Assembly (NCBI GenBank): GCA_963761445.1
Contig: CAVXHV010000004.1
Coordinates: forward strand, 1,116,001-1,180,000
DNA from: CAVXHV01 sp963761445
GTDB taxonomy: Bacteria; Planctomycetota; Planctomycetia; Isosphaerales; Isosphaeraceae
DNA: 64,000 bases
Direction of reading: 5' to 3'
In this document: positions 1 to 9,140 of the stretch, in pieces
Layout of the letters: every line of letters begins with the position of its first letter
How positions within the stretch are numbered: position 1 is the stretch's first letter
Translations under genes and position numbers: made by a program
The notes under the pieces: generated by a model
The model's input: the letters and a program-made list of their open reading frames with translations, nothing else
Told to the model about the DNA's origin: nothing
Database searches by the model: none

Positions 1-1
1 C

Positions 2-1689
2 TGGCTCAAGCGCGAGATCCCGGCCACGCTTCAAGACCTGATCATGGCCCGCCTCGACCGCGCCGAGGGCGAGCGCGACGTGGCCCAGCTCGCCGCGACG
101 CTCGGCCGCGAATTCAGCTACGAGCTGCTCGCGGCCGTGGCCAACATGGACGAGCCATCCCTTCAGCTCGAGCTGGACAAGCTTGTGCAGGCAGAGATTC
201 TGTACGCCAAAGGCCGAATTCCTGATTGTAAGTACACGTTCAAGCATGCGCTTCTGGAAGACGCCCTCTACAACGCGCTCATGAAGGGCAAGCGGCAGCA
301 GTTCCACGGGCGGATCGCGCTGGCGCTCGAAGCGCACTTCCCGCAGACCACTGCGACGCAGCCGGAGCTGCTCGCCCACCATTTCACCGAGGCCGGCCAG
401 ATCGAAACCGCGATCGGCTACTGGCTCAAGGCAGGCCTGCGGTCGCGGGAACGATCGGCGGAGATCGAAGCGATCGGCCAACTGAACCGAGGCTTGGCGC
501 TTCTCGGTGCGCAGAGCGAGTCACCCGAGCGCAATGCGCGGGAACTGGAGCTTTCAGGTGCGCTGGGCACCGCCTACCTTGTATCACGCGGCTACGGCGC
601 CGCCGAGGTCGGCCCGGTTTTCTCTCGCGTGCGCGAGCTCTGCGAACGATCCGGGAATAGGTCGCTGAAGCTCGCGACTCTGGTGAGCATCTGGGAGTGG
701 CGTTTCGTCCGCGGCGAAGTCCGGATCTGTACGGAGCTGGTCGAGGAGGCGATGGAGATCGCCAGGCAATGCGACGACCCCGGCGGCATGGTGGAGGCGT
801 TCTACATCGCCGGCCTGACGATGCTCTATCGAGCGGATTTTGCTGCGCGCGGGCCTGTTTCGAGACGGCGCTCGCCGAGCGAGACGACCCGGCCCGCAGG
901 AAATTCTGGGTCGCCCAGACCGGTCACGACGCCCGCGTCAACATCCGCTGCAATCTGGCGATCGCCCTCTGGCTACTTGGCTACCCCGATCAGGCGCTCC
1001 TGGCCAACCAGGAAGTGTGCCGACTCGCCCGCTCACTGGGCCACCCGTTCAGCCTGGCGTACTGCCTCCACCATACCTCGTGGCTAAACCAGTTTTGCGG
1101 GCTGGGGGCCGAGGTTCAGAAAGTTGCCGAGGAACAGACTGCCATCTCGACTGACCAGGGTTTTGCGTTGTGGCAAGCCACGGGCACGTTCTTCAAGGGT
1201 GCCGGGATGCTCCTCCAGCGTCGGTCCCAAGAATCGCTGCCATTGCTCCAGAATGGCCACGATGCCTTCCGACGCACCGGCGCCGAGATTCTCCGCCCGT
1301 TCCAGCTCAGCGTCCTGGCCGACGCCTACGCACAGGCCGCCAGGTTCGAGGAGGCGCACGCCGCGCTGGACGAGGGCCTCGCTCTGGTTGACAAGAACGA
1401 CGACCACGTTCAGGAGGCCGAGCTGCTCCGCCAGCAGGGCGAGCTGGCCGCGTCGCGCGACGAGGCCGCCGCAGAGGCGCGTTTCAACCAGGCCATCGAG
1501 AAGGCCCGGCGCCAGCAGAGCAAGGCATGGGAGCTGCGGGCCTCGATGAGTCTCGCGCGGCTCTGGCAGCGCCAGGGGCGCCGCGGCGAAGCGCACGACA
1601 TGCTGGCCAACATTCTCGCCAAGTACAACGAAGGTCGAACGATGCCGGACCTGGTCGAAGCCGGCGCGCTGCTGGAAGCCCTGGCTTAG
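2..1689 (+). CDS. AAA-ATPase/TPR regulator, C-terminal part (5' truncated by window)
   Basis: The reading frame is open from base 2, so the N-terminus lies outside the window. The visible part begins in the winged-helix-like region that follows the ATPase module of multidomain cyclase or kinase regulators (IPATLQDLIMARLDR, then a 'FKHALLEDALYNAL' block). It continues as a TPR-like helical array to the end. Such proteins usually carry an N-terminal cyclase or kinase domain, which cannot be seen here. There is an apparent frameshift near 843. Restoring one base in the GCTGCGCGCGGG stretch joins 'YRADFAA' to 'ARACFETALAERDD' and gives one continuous TPR array. Family placement is from motif appearance; the signal input is unknown. 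Confidence 0.7.
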
Positions 1690-1904
1690 CCTTGGTCGGC
1701 GCTCTCGGAGCCGACATGAAATCCGATGAGTCTGAAGAAGGTCGAGGGCTCGCGTGTCTCTCTGTTCCCCTGGAATGCCGGCAAGTAAACTGGGAACGGG
1801 CTATATCAGACCGAGCTTGATCCGCGACTCCGCAAACCGCCGCTCTGGCGAGCACGACGTACGTGAGGGCGCGTTTTCTCTCGAAGCCGAATTCTGGTGA
1901 AGGC

Positions 1905-2130
1905 ATGGGCGAGGCGACTCGGATTCTCACGGCGATCGAGAACGGCGACCGTCAGGCTGCCGAGCAACTGCTGCCGCTGGTCTACGACGAGCGTCGTCGC
2001 CTTGCGGCCCGGAAGCTGACGCACGCGTCGCCAGGTCAGACGCTCCAGGCCACCGGTCTGGTAAAGGACGTATGCCGGGGCCTGGCTCGGCGACGTCCTC
2101 GGCGCCTGAACCGTTCGTCGGGTAGTATCA
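1905..2130 (+). pseudogene. Remnant of an ECF sigma factor gene (N-terminal third only)
   Basis: From the ATG at 1905 about 55 codons closely resemble the start of the planctomycete ECF sigma factor at 42709: 'ENGDRQAAEQLLPLVYDE' here corresponds to 'AAGDRRAAADLLPLVYGE' there, followed by 'HASPGQTLQATGLV'. The similarity stops soon after, and the next kinase gene starts at 2186, so regions 2.2 to 4 are missing. A single-base indel cannot explain this, because there is no room for the remaining 130 or so codons. I read it as a genuine internal deletion in an ECF-kinase module. The track-style start at 1863 is less likely because the homology begins at 1905. Confidence 0.7.
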
Positions 2131-2185
2131 ATGGCCCGACTTTTCACACCGCACTCGAGCACACACCCGAGCCGAGAGTCATCAG

Positions 2186-5100
2186 ATGCCGCTGGATCCA
2201 AAGCGTGTTCAGGCGGTGTTCCTGTCGGCCGTTGAATGCGACGAGCCGGCGGCCCGGGCCGCCCTGCTGGACCGTAAGTGCGCAACCGATCCTGAGCTGC
2301 GGCAGCGGGTCGAAGCGCTCCTGAACGCTCTCGACCGGCCCGTAAGCCTCCTCGATCAACCGATCGTCGGCCCCGATGGCGACGCCCCATCCACGAGGCG
2401 CGATGACAGCGGTCACGAGAGTGCGGGCGCCGAGTCACCCAACGATGGCTTCGAGCAGTCCAACCGGACGGTCGGAGTGATTCCCGCCGCCGACTTCACC
2501 AGAGGCGTCGGCACGTTCTCGGAGAAGTCCACCCGCGCCGTCCCCACCATCTCCGGCTATGAGATCCTGGGCGAGCTGGGCCGCGGCGGCATGGGCGTCG
2601 TCTACCGCGCGCGACAGGTCCGCCTGAACCGCCTCTGCGCACTCAAGATGATCCTGGGAGGGGCACACGCCTCGCTCGAGGCGGCCACTCGATTCCTGGG
2701 CGAAGCGGAGGCCGTCGCCCGGTTGCAGCATGCCAACATCGTGCAGATCCACCACGTCGGCGAGGTCGACGGCCTCCCCTATTTCGAGCTGGAATACGTC
2801 GACGGCGGCAGCCTGGACCGTCGACTCGACGGCACCCCCTGGGCGGCGCGACAAGCCGCCGAGCTGATCGAATCGGTGGCGCGCGGCGTCGCCGAGGCAA
2901 ACCGGCTGAGCATCATCCACCGCGACCTGAAGCCGGGCAACATCCTTTTGGCGGCCGACGGCACTCCGAAGATCACCGATTTTGGCCTGGCCAAGTCATT
3001 GGCCTCGGACAGTGGCCTTACGCCACCGACTCGATCATGGGCTCCCCCGGCTACATGTCTCCCGAGCAGGCCGAGGGCAAGACCAAGGCGGTCGGGCCGC
3101 TTGCCGACGTCTACGCCTTGGGCGCGATCCTGTACGAGCTGCTCACCGGCGGTCCGCCGTTCCGGGGCACGACTGCGCTTGAGATCATCGATCAGGTCAA
3201 CAACGCCGAGCCGGTGCTGCCGTCGCGGCTGGTCCCCGGCCTGCCCCGCGACGTGGAGACGATCGCGCTGAAATGCTTGCAGAAGGATCCCGAGAAGCGG
3301 TACGACTCGGTCGCCGCGGTGGCCGAGGACCTGCGGCGATTCCTCGGCGGCGAGTCGATCATGGCGCGGCCTGTCGGTCCGATTGAGCGGGGATGGCGCT
3401 GGTGCCGGCGCAATCCCGTCGTGGCCGGCCTTGCCGCCGCTTTGGCTGCGATCCTGGTGCTGGCCACGGCGGCCTCGCTGGCGGCCTATTGGCGCATGAG
3501 CACGCTGGCCCGCGGAGAGCACGCCGCTCGGCTGGCCGCCGTGAAGGAGATGCAGGCCGCCCAGGACGCCCGCGCAGGAGGCCGACCAGCGCCGCCGCGC
3601 GGAGGCCAACTTCCGCAGGGCACGCGCCGCCGTGGACGGCTATCTCACCACGGTCAGCGAGAGCCAGCTCCTCAAGGTTCCCGGTCTCCAGCCGCTCCGC
3701 GGCGAGCTACTGGAATCGGCCCTTCGATTCTATCAGGCCTTCCTCAAGGAGCGTGGCGACGACCCCACGCTCCGCGCTGAACTGGCCGCGACCGAGCTCC
3801 GGATCGGCCGAATCCAGACGGATCTTGGGAACGGCGACGAAGCGCGTCGGGCCCTCAAGTCCGCGATCGCCACCTACCAGGCGGAGGTCACCAAGGACCC
3901 GCTGGACCTCGGCCTCCGCACCGCCCTGGCCGACGCCTGGCTGGCCCTGGGCCACCTGGCTTACAACCTCGGCGGGCCGGACTCGGGTCGGGAGGTGCTC
4001 GCGGCATGGGAGAGCGGCGCCGAGCTTCGCGAGGGGTTGGCACGCAGCCGTCCGGATGATCTCGACTGCCAGACGGACCTCGCCGCCGCTTATGATCGCC
4101 TGGGCTTTGCGCACGATCAGGCCGGCAGGGATGGGTTTCCGGCCCGAGTTCGCGGCGCCGAACTTCGCCTCGCCCTCTTCCTCAAATCCCCGGATGACCC
4201 GACGCTCAATTTCGGCCTGGGAGAGTCATTGAACAACATAGCCGTTGCCCTGGCGAACTCGGGACGCCACGAGGACTCCCTGGCGATGTACCTGCGCGGC
4301 CAGGAGTACAGCCGTTTCGCCTACGACAAGCTGCCGCACATGATCGAGTACGGCTGCGACGCGGGCACGGCCTCCATGAATGCCGTCAGGGCGTACAGGA
4401 GCCTGGGGAGGAGCAACGAGGCCGTCGCCGAGGCACGAAAGGCGGTTGAGCACTGCCGGAGCATGGTTCGAGTTCACCCGGCCGTCCCGATCGTGAAGCG
4501 CCATTTCGTCTGGGCCCTGGAGGCGCTCGTCGAGAGCCAGCGCGAGGCGGGCCTGGCGGACGAGGCGGCGGGGACCGGCCGCGAGCTGGGGCAATGGCTC
4601 GACATGGTCGTCGATACGCCGCAATTGATGTTCGACGGCGCCTCCTGGCACGCCCGGTTATCCCTGTGGGCGGGCGAGCGGAAAGGATCGCTCGCGAACC
4701 AGGAAAAAGATGAGGTGCAGCGGGAAGCCGATCGGGCCGTCGAGCAACTCCAGCGCGCCATCGAGTCCGGGTTCGCCGACCTCGCAGCCATCCGGAGGGA
4801 CGGGGCCGGGCCGACTTCCAGACGTTGGTCGCGAACCTGGAAGACCGGCTCAAGCCACATTCCCAGGGAGCCCCTGCCGTGGCGGGGCCAGAGAGCGCGC
4901 CGGCGCCGAGCCCGGTCTCCTCGGCCGAGCGGGTCTTCGGCGCGCGAGCCGACCGGGCCGCGGTCCTGCATGCCGTCGGCGTGGTCGAGTGGGTCCGCAA
5001 GCGTCACGACGAGGCCCGGGACGCCCTCCACGAGACGCTCGTGCTCTGCGAGCAGCTACTCGGGGAGCGGCCGGCCGACGCCCCTCTTCGGACGATCCTG

Positions 5101-5985
5101 GCCGATACTCACAGGACCCTGGGCAGCATGGACTGGGACGCACGTCGGCTCCACCAAGCGAAGGCCCACCTGGACGCCGCAGTCGCGACAGCCCCGGACG
5201 ACCTCGAGGTTCGCCTGATCCGCGGCCGCATCCTCGTTGAGTTTGGACACGACATCGAGGCCCGTGACGACATCGTCAGGGTCCTCGCCTCGGCCCCCCT
5301 CAGCCCCGCGGCATTCCGCATGGCCGCCGCCGTCCATGCCCGGCTGGCGCCTTGGGACACGGCCGCGGAAACGCTGGCCACGCTCCTCGAACGAGATCCC
5401 GGCGACCACTGGAACTGGTGCGTCTCGGCGGCCCTCCGTGCGCGGGCCGGCGACACGGACCGCTATCGGCGGTTGTGCCGCCGGATGCTCGATCGTTTCG
5501 GGGGAAGCCAAGACCCCGTGGTCGCCGCGCGGACAGCCAAGTACTGCCTCCTCCTCCCTTTGCCCGGACCCGAGCAGGACGACGCCAGCCAACTGGCAGA
5601 ACAGGCAGTCGGTGGTGCCACCGGGACGCTAGGGCGCTGGGTCGGTGCAGTCGAGGGCCTGGCCGACTACCGGCGAGGGCGATTCGCCGACGCGGTCGCT
5701 GCCATCGACAAGTCCCAGGCGGCGGACAGTGACGGGGATTGGGACCTCCGGGTATTCGCCGGCTGCGTGCGCTCCATGGCTTTGATGCGCCTGAGGAGCC
5801 GCGACGAGGCACGCTCGGTCGTGATGAAGGCATCGGGGCTTTACCGTTCGAACGTGCAGCCGGCCACTGCGCTCGATCCCGGAGCGTCCTGGGCCGACCT
5901 GTTGACCTGTGAAGTCCTTCTCCATGAGGCCGAAGCCTTGGTCGTTTACGATCCGGCTTTCCCGGCCAACCCGTTCGCTCGATAG
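2186..5985 (+). CDS. Ser/Thr protein kinase with transmembrane segment and long TPR domain (three frameshifts)
   Basis: This is a PknB-type (Hanks) kinase. The N-terminal 120 residues are variable. The kinase domain starts at about 2551 with the glycine loop 'LGELGRGGMGVVYRA', followed by the catalytic loop 'HRDLKPGN', the DFG motif 'ITDFGLAKS' and the APE-like 'GSPGYMSPEQA'. One membrane helix follows (about 3425-3490), then roughly 800 residues of TPR-like repeats predicted to be extracytoplasmic. The gene is split over frames near 3021 (one base missing, inside the activation loop), near 3580 and near 4812; repairing all three gives one protein of about 1260 residues. It follows the ECF stump, which is the usual sigma-kinase pairing in planctomycetes. 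The substrate is unknown. Confidence 0.85.
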
Positions 5986-6100
5986 GTCTCTCCTCTCTTC
6001 ACTAGTTCTTCTTTCTTGGATTTTTTTTCGACAGCGCCGACCGCGAATGGCGCGTAGACGAGTGGAACGCACTGCTTGTACCCAACTGGAGTAATCTTCC

Positions 6101-8367
6101 ATGCCGCGGTGCAGTCTTGGTCGTGAGGCGATATCCCACGGGACACTACGACCCGGTGTCTGGGTCTCCCTGATCGTCCTCATTGCGGGCTGTCAGGTAG
6201 CGCGAGCGCAGGTCGTCGTCGAAGGTGACCCTTCAGCCGGCGACCGGCGCGATTGGTTGAAGGCGTCCGAGAGATCGCCTCGCCCGGATCTCCCGGCTCG
6301 CTGGTCGTGTTCGCTTCCACGGCCAGCGCGGTCGTGGTCGGCAAGTCCGACGGAGACAGCGAGGTCGCCGTGATTTCGTTGGCGCGCCTCGGCAAAGGTC
6401 GCATCGTGGCGTTCGCGCACGATGGTTACTTCGGCGAGGGCACGCTCAAGCTCGCCGATACCGGCAAGCTTCTTCTGAATGCCGTCCGCTGGGCCTCGGT
6501 AGACAAGGCGAAGCCACGCGTGGGGCTGATCGACGGGCGAAACATGAGATCGCTCATAGAGCAATCGGGCGGAACGGCCAAGCCGACGACCATCGATGCG
6601 AACTTCCAGGACTACGACGTGCTGGTGCTGACACCCTATCGCGTCACGCCGGAACAGGCCAAGCGAATCCGAGCGTTCATCGAGTCGGGCGGCGGCCTGC
6701 TCGCGGCCGCGACCGGCTGGGGCTGGCAGCAAGGCAGCAAGAAGCCCATGGCCGATTTCCCCGGCAACCTGCTTCTCGCGGGGTCGGGTCTGGCCTGGAC
6801 CGACGGATTTGCCGGGCGAACATCGCCGATCGGCTACACGGCCGGCCGCGAGATCTCCCCGTTTGTCAACGCCGAGCTCGCCCTGACCCATCTCAAGGCG
6901 GGCCGCGAAGCCAGTCCGAAGGATCTCGCAAACGGCCTGGAAAGCATCCGCCTGACGCTCCGCACGCTCCCCGCCTCGGAGCCCGGATTCCGCGCCGAGA
7001 CAAACGTGGTCTTGCAGGGCTTGGAGCGGTTGGATCTCGTCCCGAGCAAGCGGAAGCCCGTCAAACTGAAGGACCCGCTGAGGCGCTTCGCGGTGGGGCT
7101 CGAGACCGCAATCGCGCACGACGCGCCGACCGCCGAAGTGACCGCCCTCGCCGCCGCCAGCCACTTTCCCGGCGCAGTCCCAGCGAAGGCCCCCAGGGGC
7201 GAGCACATCGTGAAGATCGATACCACGATTCCCGGCTGGCACAGCCTCGGGCTCTACGCCGCCCCCGGCGAGAAGGTTTCTGTAACCGTCCCCAAGGCCG
7301 CCCTTCCGCTCAATCTGGTCGTCCAGATCGGCAGCCATACAGATCAGCTCTGGCATCTCGATTCATGGGAGCGCATTCCTCAGGTCGTTCGCCGGTTCCC
7401 GATCGCCGAGATTCACACCACGGCGGCCAATGCTCTCGGTGGCCTGATCTACATCGATGTCCCCGGCGGGTCTGCCTCTTCGACTATCGAGGTCACGATC
7501 AAGAACGCGGTCGAGGCGCCCTTCTATCAGCTAGGCGTCACAACAACAGCCCAGTGGAAATCCAGCAATCGCCGTCGTCCCGGCCCGTGGGCTGAGCTGG
7601 CGGGCAAGAACGTGATCTTCACCGTTCCGTCAGCCCTGGTGCACACCCTGGACGATCCCCACGCCATTTTGACGCTCTGGGACCAGATCGTCGCGGCCCA
7701 GGATGGTTTCGTGAGCCTCCCGCGCCGCGAGCGGCCCGAGCGAATCGTCGCCGACGCGGAGATCTCCGCGGGATACATGCATTCGGGCTATCCAATCATG
7801 ATTCCCATCGATGACAGCATCAAGCTCGGCCTCAACCCGGCTCGACTCCGCCGTGAGGGCGCCTGGGGCCTCTTCCACGAGCTCGGTCACAATCATCAAA
7901 GCGGCGATTGGACCTTCGACGGCACGGGCGAGGTGACCAACAACCTGATCGTCCTCTACATCTTTGACAAGGTGCTCGGGCTCCGTTTTGATTCCGGCCA
8001 CGAAGCGATCCGCGATCGCGCCGCGCGGAACAAGCGCATTCACGACTTCATCGCCAGGGGCGCTCCGTTTCAGGAATGGAAAAACGACCCGTTTCTGGCT
8101 CTGATGATGTACATCCAGCTCTATGAAGAATTCGGATCGAAGCCGTTCGAGGAGGTCTTTGCCGAGTACAGGCGGCTACCCGGCTCCGAGCGGCCGAAGT
8201 CGGACGATGATAAGCGCGACCAGTGGCTGGTGCGGCTCTCGAAGTCGACCGGCAAGAATCTCGGTCCGTTCTTCCAGGCATGGGGCGTCCCGACGAGTGA
8301 ACGCGCGCGCGCTTCGATCGAGAATCTTGCGGAGTGGATGCCGCGCGGGTTCGCGTCCAGGCAATAG
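6101..8367 (+). CDS. Secreted M60-like (enhancin-type) zinc metallopeptidase
   Basis: The zinc motif HELGH is encoded at 7876-7890, and a glutamate lies 13 residues after it in 'DGTGEVTNN'. This gives the HEXXH(x)nE pattern of M60 gluzincins, which typically cleave glycosylated host or mucin-like proteins. The N-terminal half has a glutamine-amidotransferase-like fold pattern ('DVLVLTPYRVTPEQAKRIRAFIESG') also seen with this family. The start at 6101 gives a hydrophobic leader 'WVSLIVLIAGC' that could be a lipoprotein signal. An apparent one-base loss near 6256 separates the leader from the main frame. The gene follows the kinase by about 115 bases and is probably transcribed alone. Substrate assignment is inference only. 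Confidence 0.75.
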
Positions 8368-8565
8368 ACTCGGGAGTTTCGCGACCGGGATCCGGATCTC
8401 TCCTCGTCGAGCCGAAAAGCGACCGGATACCGGTTTTTCCCGGTCGACTCGAAGCGCGATGCGAGCCACAGGGTAGAATTTCGACATGAGAACGGAGACC
8501 CGGTGACTGCGCGGGAGATGACCGCCAAGGAGAAACGTCGATACCGAAAATGGAAAAACCGATGA
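8368..8565 (+). pseudogene. Possible 3' remnant of a BrnT-like toxin gene
   Basis: After the stop of the peptidase gene the same frame stays open for 65 codons and ends with 'VTAREMTAKEKRRYRKW' before TGA at 8563-8565. That ending resembles the C-terminus of BrnT-family RNase toxins, which typically read like 'ITAREMTRKERRRYEE'. There is no start codon in the frame and no recognisable N-terminal half, because the preceding bases code for the peptidase. The downstream antitoxin ATG at 8562 overlaps this stop as ATGA, the normal toxin-antitoxin arrangement. The similarity is short and was judged by eye, so this stays tentative. Confidence 0.4.
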
Positions 8566-8837
8566 GAAAGCCGAAACTGCCGAGAACCGATTCTATCCAG
8601 AAACTGGCTGAGTTCTGGGACTCCCATGACTTGACGGATTTTGAACAGGAACTTGAGGCTGTCCCGGAGCCAGTTTTCGTCTCTGGGACCGCGATCAAAG
8701 TGCCTCTCGAATCGCGCCAGATCAAGGCCGTGGAGCGAATGGCAGAAGCCAAGGGTGTTTCCCGAGAAGAGCTAATACGCGTCTGGGTGCTGCAAAAACT
8801 CGCTCGTCGGAACAATTCGCGCCCAGCCAAGCGCTGA
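8562..8837 (+). CDS. CopG-family antitoxin-like protein
   Basis: A protein of about 91 residues. It has an N-terminal region 'IQKLAEFWDSHDLTDFE' and a C-terminal ribbon-helix-helix-like segment 'VPLESRQIKAVERMAEAKG' followed by 'SREELIRVWVLQKL'. This is the layout of CopG/BrnA-type antitoxins that bind both their toxin and their own promoter. I prefer the second ATG at 8562 over the first at 8550, because it overlaps the stop of the preceding toxin-like tail by ATGA. No complete toxin gene is found next to it, so it may be an orphan antitoxin. The family is recognised from general pattern rather than a database match. Confidence 0.65.
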   Translation: MRKPKLPRTDSIQKLAEFWDSHDLTDFEQELEAVPEPVFVSGTAIKVPLESRQIKAVERMAEAKGVSREELIRVWVLQKLARRNNSRPAKR

Positions 8838-9000
8838 GATTGACCGGGTAGCACCTTCCCCAGGCCGCCGGAAATGAACCCGCTCGGATTGGCACGGTCT
8901 ATGCCGATAGCGCCCTGCTCCCAACGAATCGATCGTTTGCATCTGCAGCTCACCCTGGAGTGGGCGATGTTCGCCCGGCAGGGAAAACGCGCGTATTCGC

Positions 9001-9033
9001 TTGACAGGCGGCAGAATGGGCTTCACTATAGAT
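9001..9033 (+). promoter_or_regulatory. Putative sigma-70-type promoter of the metal ATPase gene
   Basis: A perfect TTGACA lies at 9001-9006 and CTATAGAT at 9026-9033. Depending on the choice of -10 hexamer the spacing is 18 to 20 bases, slightly long. The site lies about 110 bases before the ATPase start, and no other gene starts between. Confidence 0.45.
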
Positions 9034-9080
9034 GGTGACCTACTCGTGACGGATAGGAAAACAGTGACGGCTATGGTGGC

Positions 9081-9117
9081 CCCGTCGGGTGTTCTCGCCC
9101 CGGCCGGGTTTTTTTTT
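9081..9117 (+). terminator. GC-rich hairpin with T-run in the leader of the metal ATPase gene
   Basis: CCCG (9081-9084) can pair with CGGG (9105-9108), and CGGG (9086-9089) with CCCG (9099-9102), leaving a small bulge and a 9-base loop. Nine Ts follow at 9109-9117. This looks like an intrinsic terminator. It could end the antitoxin transcript, or act as an attenuator if the promoter at 9001 is real. The ATPase start is 24 bases further on. Confidence 0.45.
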
Positions 9118-9140
9118 GGTTCGAGTGAACCGTAGGCAAA

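Noticed and set aside
6193..7356. A 387-codon minus-strand frame
   Set aside because: It is antisense to the M60-like peptidase and has no family resemblance.
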